Source: Saprospiraceae bacterium
GTDB lineage: Bacteria; Bacteroidota; Bacteroidia; Chitinophagales; Saprospiraceae
Direction: 5' to 3'
NCBI GenBank assembly: GCA_028285545.1
Contig: JANQPA010000075.1
Coordinates: 90,136-154,135 of the forward strand
DNA length: 64,000 bases
Both the position numbers and the translations under genes were made by a program. How positions within the stretch are numbered: position 1 is the stretch's first letter; each line of letters opens with the position of its first letter. The notes below the pieces were generated by a model. It did no database searches and was not told the DNA's origin. It saw nothing but the letters and a program-made list of their open reading frames with translations. Below, piece by piece: positions 54,422 through 63,100 of this stretch.

Positions 54422-56050
54422 TTACTCTATAGAATAATACTTAAATACAGGATATTCCACTGACTGCCGATCAAGTCCATTATTTTCAAAATATGAATCA
54501 AAGAAATTCCAGGTAACCAAGCCATCGTCAGACTCTGGCTCCAGCATATAAAAAATTAAATTGGTTAATGGCTGGGCCATATCAACCCAATAATCTCCTG
54601 CATTAAAGGTGCGGGTTTGGCTTTGATATTTTCCATGAGCAGTGGCCATAACATGTCCTTCAAACGGTCGTCGGGCTTTAAAAAGGCTATCTACCACAAA
54701 CACTTCACCTACTGCAGTTTTTGATTCTTGCAACTGGGTCACCTCTACCCCATGTTTTTTTAGATGATTGACAATGGCCTCCATTGATTGAGGTAAAAAA
54801 TAACCTCTAGGCAAGGTAGCACTCACTGTGGCTTCAAATTTGGAATAGTTATCTACATTAGGAACCTCTATGATCTGCCCAGTACGAAGCATTCTCTGAT
54901 TACCTTCTTCATCAGTAGATGCTATATAATCATAAGTTCTATAATTGGCTATCTTTTTATCTAAAGGAACCTTTTTAAAGCGAACCCCTTTGCTTATTTC
55001 CCCGGCATTTTTAATCACATTCTTAATGGCATTAGCTTCTGCTTTAGCATTGATGGCTGCCATTTTTCTACCATATTTATGGGTATATTCCAGTATTTCA
55101 GCTACAAAAGCATAGGTACCGATTATTCTTTCATAAAAACGATCGTGGGCGAAAGCCTCACTAAGGATACCCACTTTATTTCTCAGGCCCATCTGATTGA
55201 CGATATATCTTGGGTGATGATTATAAGTAATGATGGATTTTGGGGGCCAGCCATTTCTGGTTGAATGATAGCCATATGGGCCTAGTTTGACATTGTATTT
55301 GGCATCTGCTGCTTTAACAATAGCCGGAAACATTTTATCCCAGGTAAAATCATAGGGTGCTTTTTCACCAGCATAATGATAACTGGGTGCATAGGTTACC
55401 CCATATCCATGCCAGGTGCCATTGGTAGTGTGCAGGTCAACCAGCATTTCAGGATCCCATTTCAAAAGAACATTTTGGATTAAACCCTGCGTTTCCAGGG
55501 CTTCCATTTTGATGCCATCTCTATTCAAATCCCAACCCTGACTATTGGCACGTATTCCCACTTCGACAGGGCTATCTTCCTGAGAGCGTCTTCTTCCTTT
55601 TTTCATTTTATCATTGGAGTCCGTATTGTAAATGGGAGCAAAAAGAATAATCTGATTATCTAAAAGATATTTTTTATCGCCCAGCAAAATATCTCTCATA
55701 AGCATCTGTACTACCTCTTTTCCTTCCACTTCCCCAGCGTGGATATTACCTTGAATATACATAACCGGCTTGCCAGAAGCTACCGCCTCTTGAGGGTTTG
55801 TTATTTTAGGATTAGCCAAAACGACCACAGGAATCTGTTTGCCTTCTTTGCTGGTCCCCATATATTCCAAATGCACCAAAGGAGATTTTTTCTGCACCGC
55901 CTCAATAAATGTCATAACTTCAGCATAGGTGGAAGTTTTTTGGTAATTGGTTTTTTCAGGAACAGTAACTAGGTCGCCACTCCAGGCTTTAGTTTGAGCA
56001 ATGGCTTGTACAGAAAGAAAAAATGCAAAAAGGGTGATGTATGCCTTCAT
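54422..56050 (-). CDS. Secreted M14 family zinc carboxypeptidase
   Basis: 542 aa. Signal peptide MKAYITLFAFFLSVQAIAQ. The zinc motif HxxE (H104, E107) is in QGNIHAGEVEGKE, with the third ligand H207 in VDLHTTNGTWHGYG; substrate residues in GWDLNRDG and the likely catalytic Glu in VGILSEAFAHD. A beta domain of about 180 residues follows the peptidase part. M14 enzymes remove C-terminal residues; here the product would be periplasmic or secreted. Substrate unknown. No operon partner. Confidence 0.93.
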   Translation of the reverse strand: MKAYITLFAFFLSVQAIAQTKAWSGDLVTVPEKTNYQKTSTYAEVMTFIEAVQKKSPLVHLEYMGTSKEGKQIPVVVLANPKITNPQEAVASGKPVMYIQGNIHAGEVEGKEVVQMLMRDILLGDKKYLLDNQIILFAPIYNTDSNDKMKKGRRRSQEDSPVEVGIRANSQGWDLNRDGIKMEALETQGLIQNVLLKWDPEMLVDLHTTNGTWHGYGVTYAPSYHYAGEKAPYDFTWDKMFPAIVKAADAKYNVKLGPYGYHSTRNGWPPKSIITYNHHPRYIVNQMGLRNKVGILSEAFAHDRFYERIIGTYAFVAEILEYTHKYGRKMAAINAKAEANAIKNVIKNAGEISKGVRFKKVPLDKKIANYRTYDYIASTDEEGNQRMLRTGQIIEVPNVDNYSKFEATVSATLPRGYFLPQSMEAIVNHLKKHGVEVTQLQESKTAVGEVFVVDSLFKARRPFEGHVMATAHGKYQSQTRTFNAGDYWVDMAQPLTNLIFYMLEPESDDGLVTWNFFDSYFENNGLDRQSVEYPVFKYYSIE

Positions 56051-56457
56051 GGTAGTTGGTATTGATGAATGTAGATAACCTTTTTGGTAAAAGGACTAAA
56101 GTAGAATGTAAAAGGACATAAAGCCATACTTAATATAAAAGAGAACTTAGAATTTACTATAATCTTAAAATCTTTCTACTTTCTACTTTTTGCTTTTTAC
56201 TATACTTATTACACAAATAAAAATAGAAATATCCATTTATTTTTAATTCCCGGCATCTAAGTACCTTGATAATCTACCTTTAAAGGAATTTACCATTTGA
56301 AACTGAAGTTTCTGTCTATATTTTAATTTAAAAGCATCCTCTTCCTCAGCCTCAAATTTCATATCTTGTTTGTACCTTTAGTTTGCTACTATACCTAAAA
56401 TCCTCTCTAAAGATCATTCATAAATCGATATATATGTACCCTGTTGTAGAGGATAAA
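56051..56457. other. Divergent intergenic region with facing repeats
   Basis: 407 nt. GTAAAAGGACTAAAG plus GTAGAATGTAAAAGG (56087-56123) faces CTTTCTACTTTCTAC and TTTGCTTTTTACT (56172-56201), similar to the 53125-53183 element. The rest is AT-rich with no gene. Promoters for the M14 gene and the hybrid kinase must lie here. Confidence 0.55.
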
Positions 56458-59400
56458 ATGTCCAGTTTTATTAAGGTATATTTTAGAGTCGCTATGATCA
56501 TTGGGTTAGGGCTAGCCGTATTCATTCCTGGAATATTAGCAGGGCAAAGTAGGTTACCTGAGGCAGACTCCATTCAGATTTACACTTTGGGTAATCAAGC
56601 CTTTTCTCTTCGTAATGCTAATCCTGATAGTGCCCTATTATTGGCTAATCAGGCACTTGAGCAATCCAGAAAACATCAGCATTTGCCTAGCCAGGTTAGT
56701 CTTTGGCGAATAAAAGGTTTGGTTTTTTATGGCCTGGAACAATTCTCGGAAGCCTTACAGAACTTTGAAGTAGCCTACACTTTGGCAGATTCCTCTGGAT
56801 TTCGTCCAGAAGTGGTCTTAAATAGTATTGGGAATGTATATTTTACCCAGCAAGATTATCCGCGAGCCATAGCTACTTATGAGCAGGTTTATGAGATAGC
56901 CGAAGCGAAAAATAATAAACAGGGCCAGTATGATGCCATCAATAATATTGGAAGTTGCTATTCCAATTCTGGTCAGGCGGACCGTGCTATCGAGTATTAT
57001 GAAAAAGCTATGGTAATCCAACAAGACCTGGATCTTAAAGACTCAGAGTTGACCACCATTCATAATCTTGGATATGCTTATAGTCGTAAAAATGATCTTG
57101 ATAAAGCGCTGGAATATTATCAAAAGGGACAAATCCTGGCCGAGGAGTTGGATGACCTGAAATGGCAGGCTACTTTTTTTGAAGTGATTGGCATCACCTA
57201 TATGGATAAAAGCTTTTTTGTTCAAAGCATCGATGCCTACCAAAATGCACTAAAAATCCGAGAAACCTTAGAGGATACGAGAGGTGTGGCTAATGACCTA
57301 TACTTTATGGGAAGTGTATATCAGAAAAACGAAGATTATGAGACGGGGCTTATCTATTTAGAACGTGCTAGCAATATAGCTCGGAAGAATGGGTTTGAAA
57401 GAATTTTAGCCAATTGTCTAAACCTTATCGGCAAACATTATTTACTTACTCAACAAGCTCGTAAGGCCATCGATTTTTTACATCAATCTAACCGGCTCTA
57501 TGAAAAATTACTAGTAGAGGAAACCATCTTCCCTTCCTTACTCAATTTAGGAAAATGTTTTGAACAATTAGAGCAATTGGATTCTGCAAAATTCTATTTA
57601 AACCAAGCCTATCGAAAGGCTACGGTGCTGAAGAATACTGCAATAATAGCATCTGCTTTGACCAGTATGGGTAATATAGCAAAGAAACAAAATGATTTAT
57701 CTCTAGCGCTTAGGTATTATCAATCGGCGGTAGAGGCTGCTCGAAAAGGAGGCCATCGAAAGCTGGAAGCTGATGCGGCTCTTCAATTATTCTTAGGCTT
57801 AGAAAGTCAAAAACGAATAGTGGAAGCTTTCCCCTATCTAAAACGCTATAATGAATTGAGAGATTCCATCTTTAGTGAAGAAAACACCCGGGAAATTACT
57901 CAAATGGCCGCCCAATACGAGTTCGAAAAGGAAAAACAAGATATTGTTTTCCAAAATGAACGGGAAAAATTAGCCCTGGATAACAAAATCGCGCGGCAAC
58001 GAAACTTTCAAATCACCATGGCCATTGTCTTTGTGGTTGTTTTAGGCCTACTCTTCCTATTCTTTCGAGTTCAACGTTTACAACGGAATGCCAAGCTAGA
58101 ACAGGCTCGTTTAAATGCGGAAATAAATGAACAGAAACTAAAGTTCGAACAAAAAGAAAAGGAACGCCTCCAAGAAATGGATACCTTTAAGTCTCAGTTC
58201 TTCACCAATATTTCGCATGAATTTCGTACTCCACTAACCATTATTGCGGGTATGGCAGATCAAATAGAACAGAAACCTGATCTTTGGCTCCATAAAGGAG
58301 TAGGTATGATCCGCCAAAGTGCCAATAACCTAAGCCAACTCGTTGAACAAATCCTGGAGTTGAGGCAATTGGAAACCAACACCCTTAATTTAAATCTGGT
58401 TAATGGAGATATTGTACCTTACCTAAAATACATTTCCAGTCCTTATCAAAACCATCTTGAAAACAAAAACTTAAGCTTTCAGTTTTCGGCCACCTCTTCT
58501 TCGATTCTTATGGATTTTGATCCTGAAAAACTGTTGCGGGTGGTCTCCAACCTATTATCCAATGCCCTTAAATTCACTACTGAAGGAGGGAGCGTTTCTA
58601 TTAATGTCAGTCAGCAAGAGAATCAATTGTCAATTAAGGTAGAAGACACGGGCATCGGCATTAAACCGGATCAACTTCAACACGTTTTTGATCGTTTTTA
58701 TCAAATAAAAAGCTCGGATGACCCTAATCCCTCGGGCAATGGAATTGGACTGGCTTTGAGTAAAGAATTAGTAGAGCTAATGGGAGGCGAGATTTCGGTC
58801 GAAAGTGAACCAAGCAAAGGAAGTACCTTTTCTATCCTTTTACCCATTACTCAAAATGCAAAAACTGGCAGTGAAGTGTGGCTTCCCAGCGAGGAGCTTT
58901 TAATGTCCAATATGCCCTTGACTAGTGTAGCCAATAGTTTTCCTCATCAGGAACTGATTGAGTCCGAAAAACCTCAATTATTGATTGTAGAAGATAATCC
59001 AGATATGGTACAATTATTAATGGCCGGGCTGGAAGATCGGTATCAAATACAGATCGCACGGGATGGCCAGGAAGGAATTGAAATGGCCTTAGAGACAGTT
59101 CCTGACCTGATTGTCAGCGATGTGATGATGCCACGAAAAGATGGTTTGGAATTGTGTGCTGTTCTCAAAAAGGAAGAACAAACCAGCCATATTCCGATTA
59201 TTTTATTGACTGCAAAAGCAGATGTCGAGTCCAGATTGACCGGTCTAGATCAAGGGGCAGATGCTTACATTGCCAAACCCTTTGATGCCAGGGAACTGGA
59301 TATCCGACTGGAAAAACTTTTGGCCTTACGAAAGACCCTACAACAGAAGTATAGTAGTTTGGAACCTATTGAGCATATTACGACTGTTGAGGATGCATTC

Positions 59401-59706
59401 ATACAAAAGCTGCGAACTACCATTGAAGAAAAAATGAGTGATGAAAATTTCAGTATTCCTGAACTCTGCCAATCTATGATCATGAGTCGGACCCAATTAT
59501 ATCGCAAAGTCAAATCACTTACCAATAGATCTATAGCCAGTTATATACGATCTGTTCGCTTACACAAAGCCAGGGAACTACTTACACAAAGTGAGTTTAA
59601 TGTAAGTCAGGTTGCCATGGAAGTAGGGTTTAATGATCGTGCTTATTTTTCTCGGGCCTTTGTAAAAGAATTTGGTATTGCTCCTAAGGAGGTTAAAGTA
59701 AAGTGA
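56458..59706 (+). CDS. TPR hybrid sensor histidine kinase with receiver and AraC-type domain
   Basis: 1082 aa from ATG at 56458, chosen because AGAGGA precedes it and it gives a signal peptide (MSSFIKVYFRVAMIIGLGLA); ATG 56434 and TTG 56383 are alternatives. Periplasmic TPR repeats (about 35-490; for example YPRAIATYEQVYEIAE, LDKALEYYQKGQILAEEL), a helix (MAIVFVVVLGLLFLFF), coiled coil, HisKA with FTNISHEFRTPLTIIAGM, HATPase_c (NLLSNALKFTTE, GNGIGLALSKELVELM), receiver (DLIVSDVMMPRKDGLELC) and C-terminal AraC domain (IMSRTQLYRKVKSLTNRSI, MEVGFNDRAYFSRAF). It lies immediately before the adhesin gene and may regulate it. Confidence 0.93.
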   Translation: MSSFIKVYFRVAMIIGLGLAVFIPGILAGQSRLPEADSIQIYTLGNQAFSLRNANPDSALLLANQALEQSRKHQHLPSQVSLWRIKGLVFYGLEQFSEALQNFEVAYTLADSSGFRPEVVLNSIGNVYFTQQDYPRAIATYEQVYEIAEAKNNKQGQYDAINNIGSCYSNSGQADRAIEYYEKAMVIQQDLDLKDSELTTIHNLGYAYSRKNDLDKALEYYQKGQILAEELDDLKWQATFFEVIGITYMDKSFFVQSIDAYQNALKIRETLEDTRGVANDLYFMGSVYQKNEDYETGLIYLERASNIARKNGFERILANCLNLIGKHYLLTQQARKAIDFLHQSNRLYEKLLVEETIFPSLLNLGKCFEQLEQLDSAKFYLNQAYRKATVLKNTAIIASALTSMGNIAKKQNDLSLALRYYQSAVEAARKGGHRKLEADAALQLFLGLESQKRIVEAFPYLKRYNELRDSIFSEENTREITQMAAQYEFEKEKQDIVFQNEREKLALDNKIARQRNFQITMAIVFVVVLGLLFLFFRVQRLQRNAKLEQARLNAEINEQKLKFEQKEKERLQEMDTFKSQFFTNISHEFRTPLTIIAGMADQIEQKPDLWLHKGVGMIRQSANNLSQLVEQILELRQLETNTLNLNLVNGDIVPYLKYISSPYQNHLENKNLSFQFSATSSSILMDFDPEKLLRVVSNLLSNALKFTTEGGSVSINVSQQENQLSIKVEDTGIGIKPDQLQHVFDRFYQIKSSDDPNPSGNGIGLALSKELVELMGGEISVESEPSKGSTFSILLPITQNAKTGSEVWLPSEELLMSNMPLTSVANSFPHQELIESEKPQLLIVEDNPDMVQLLMAGLEDRYQIQIARDGQEGIEMALETVPDLIVSDVMMPRKDGLELCAVLKKEEQTSHIPIILLTAKADVESRLTGLDQGADAYIAKPFDARELDIRLEKLLALRKTLQQKYSSLEPIEHITTVEDAFIQKLRTTIEEKMSDENFSIPELCQSMIMSRTQLYRKVKSLTNRSIASYIRSVRLHKARELLTQSEFNVSQVAMEVGFNDRAYFSRAFVKEFGIAPKEVKVK

Positions 59707-60166
59707 TAAGCGTTCTTCCTGCCTATATTAGACTGCATAAAGAAGTTTTATTTAGCCGCTGATAAACACTGATTTTCTCTGTTAAACTGTTTTGTTGTAA
59801 ACATTGTGGATCAGCTTAATCAGCGTTCATCAGTGGCAATATATTTTTTCCCTTCATTTCATTCCAGGCTTAGCAATTTTTAGCTAAAAATTCCATCCAG
59901 GCCTATTTTTTCCACAAAAAAGACATAACATAATTTACCACAAACAACTGATAAACAAATATTTATATCCATTAAACACAAACTCCCTAGCCCTGTCGAA
60001 AAAGTCCACATTTTTGGTCAATAAGTCCACACTTTCCAGGTAGATCTCCTGCATTTTTGTCTCACAAACATTGAAAATTAAGGTCTTGAATTCTACTCAA
60101 GCTTTCAATTTTCAAGCAATAACAAACAATCCATTTTTAACTAGTTTTTATTTAAATCAAAAAATC
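59707..60166. other. Intergenic region upstream of the adhesin
   Basis: 460 nt without a gene. It has an imperfect 19-nt inverted repeat (59756-59774 / 59818-59836, 16 of 19), a perfect palindrome AATTTTTAGCTAAAAATT (59875-59892), and a pair of direct repeats AAGTCCACA at 60002 and 60023. AT-rich sequence after 60060 is the likely promoter. Confidence 0.65.
60002..60031. promoter_or_regulatory. Direct repeats AAGTCCACA, 21 bp apart
   Basis: AAGTCCACA at 60002-60010 and again at 60023-60031; both are followed by [TC]TTT. Two-turn spacing fits an AraC-type or LytTR-type activator site upstream of the adhesin gene (ATG 60167). Confidence 0.55.
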
Positions 60167-63100
60167 ATGAACAATCTACATTCTAGAATTACTTTTCTTT
60201 TTTGCCTTTTTTTAAGCTTTTCTTATTCTATACTTGCCCAAACAGTACCAGAACTCGAAACAAGTGGTCAAGAAACACACACGCTTAATTTTACAGGTGA
60301 TGTTCAAGATTTTATTATTCCAGAAAGTCAAAGTAATACCATTAGATTTTATTTGCGTGGAGGAGATGGAGGTAGGGTACGACTGGGAGACTGTGAATCA
60401 GCGGGTGGAGATGGTGCAGAAGTTCAAGCTGACATTTTAATCGGCGAGGGTAGCAACAAATTACCTGTTGGCACCAAAATCCGATTTATCGTTGGAGAAA
60501 ATGGTGTGTCTGACAATACAGATGTACAATTTGCTTATGGAGCTGGTGGTGGTGGCGGTGGATCAGCCCTCTTAGCCTTTATAGATGGCCAGTGGGAGAT
60601 CATTGCTGTTGCTGGTGGTGGTGGCGGTGCTTACCAGGGAGCTGCAGGATTTTGTACAGATAGCCAAAATGGAGAAGGAGGCCGAGATGGGGTTTCCGGA
60701 GGAAGTGGAAAAGGGGAATATGGGGGAGCAGCTGGGGTTAATGGGAATGGTGGCGGCGGTGGCGGTGCTATTGTTAATGGCGACCTATCCGGTGGTGGCG
60801 GTGGTGCTTTTTCTAATGGTAGAGGAAATGCCTCTAGAGAAGGAAAAGCGGGGTATCCAAGTGGAGGAAACGGGGGTACTCTTGGTTTGAATTCTGCTGG
60901 CAATAATGGCGGCTGGGGATTTGGTGGCGGTGGTGCCGGAGAAGAAGCTGGTGGTGGTGGCGGCGGATATTCAGGTGGTGGTGGTGGTGGTGTAGCCAAT
61001 AATGGCGGCGGCGGTGGAAGCTATGTCAATCCTAAATACGCTTTCAAATCAAGTATTACAGCAGGTGGAAGTCTTAATCCGACTTATTCAGGATTAGCCG
61101 AATATATCATGGTTAGTACTTGTAGCGTAGAGTTCACTGGCACCCAACAATACTTTGATTATGAATATATCGAGACTATATGCAATGAAACAGATAAAGG
61201 CGCCATTCAAATGTTATTTAATATTATTGATGGTAATCGCTCTATTGATCCATGTGCACTTGAACTTGAATGGCGAATTTTCCCCAATAATGACTATACC
61301 TATCTTGGAAATGGTAATTGGTCTAATGTAGGCGTAGGACTGCATTTAGTAGAAGTCTATAATACCAGAATAAATGCAGTAGTGGCCAGTACCGAAATTC
61401 AGGTACGTCCACAAAATAATCGCCCAGAGGCCAAATGTAAAGATGTAACTGTCACCATGGGAGGTTCCTTCATAACCGTAGAAGATAATGTCCTTGATAA
61501 TGGCTCTACTCCAAGCATATGTGATGAATCCATTTCATTTTCTTTATCTAAAAAAACCTTTAGCTGTTTTGATATTGGAGACAATACCGTAGAAATGACT
61601 GTCATCGGTAGTAACGGATACTCTTCCACTTGTGAGGCTACCCTGACCATCAGGCCCTTCTTTGCAGGCTTTGTTTCTTGTAGAGAAGATTTTGAAGTTG
61701 ATCTGGCCGGAAGAGAAAGTGTAAGCCTCAGTCAAGCCGATATAGAGACAGATCTTATCAAGTCTAATTGTGCTCAGACGGAGGAATTTTTCGGGCCTGA
61801 GAAGCTTACCTGTTCAGATTTTAGCAGGCAAAGGGTCTTTAGAATTGAACTGCAGCGTCAGGATGGAACCGTTGCTTCTAGTTGTGTTACCAAGGTAACC
61901 GTCGTGGATTCTAGTCGACCTACTGCACGCTGTAAAGAGGAAGTTACGGTGACATTAGATGATAAGGGCCAGGCTAGCCTCGAGGGTAAAGAGCTAGACA
62001 ATGGCAGTGAGTTCAACAGCAATTGTATAGACTTAGGCTACTTCGACTTAAGCCAAAGTGAATTTGACTGTTCCCATATTGGCGATAATGTGATTACCCT
62101 AACCGTAACCAATGGATACAATAACACCAGCACTTGTACCTCGAATGTGAAAGTGCAACAGCTGGTGGATAATCCGCCAAATGCCGTCTGCGAGGACCTA
62201 ACTCTTGATTTGGACATCAATAAAACAGCTACCCTAAGTGCAGATATGATGGCTGGTGCTTCTACAGATGATTGCAGCATAAGCAATATCTCCATCGAAA
62301 TTGGTTTACAGCAGTATGATTGTAGTCATGTAGGGCAATCTTTTCAAATCGATATTAAAGTGGAAGATAATGCTGCCAATGCGAGTACCTGCTCCGCTAT
62401 GGTCAGCATTGCTGACCCCAATACTTATTGCAATGCAGCGCCTATTGCCGTTTGTCAGGATATCACCGTTTCTTTGGATGCATCTTGTAGTGTGAGTATT
62501 ACTCCTGCTCAGGTAAACGACGGTTCTTTTGATCCGGATGGAGATCAGCTTTTCTTCAGCCTGGATGAAAGTACCTTTACCAAAGGTGTTCATTCAGTCG
62601 TGCTGACCGTAAGTGATGGATCAACATCTGCTCAATGCCCTGCCAAGGTAACCGCATTAGATGTTACTAAGCCAGTGCCTGATGTAGCTTCCTTGCCTAC
62701 CATTACTGCAGAATGTTTCGCTACCGTTGATCCTCCCACAGCCACGGATGCTTGCGATGGAACGATCACTGGTATCACCATCGATCCAACCAGCTTCTCT
62801 GAACAAGGCACTTACACCATTCAATGGGTCTTTGATGATGCTAGTTTAAATACAGCAGTCCAAACCCAAACCGTCATCATTAAGGATGTAACTAAACCTG
62901 TGCCCGATGTAACTTCTTTGCCAATAATATCCGCAGAGTGTTCTGCAACTGTTAGTGCAAAGCCTACTGCTACCGATAACTGCAAAGGAAGTATTGAGGG
63001 AACTACTTCTGATCCCCTGACTTATTCCACTCAAGGAACTCATTTTATCATCTGGTCTTTTGATGATGGTAATGGCAATGTCGAAACGCAAACGCAAACC

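Noticed and set aside
60631..60999. Proline-rich minus-strand ORF
   Set aside because: It is the reverse complement of Gly codons (GGN gives Pro) in the adhesin; the plus-strand frame has a signal peptide and domain structure.
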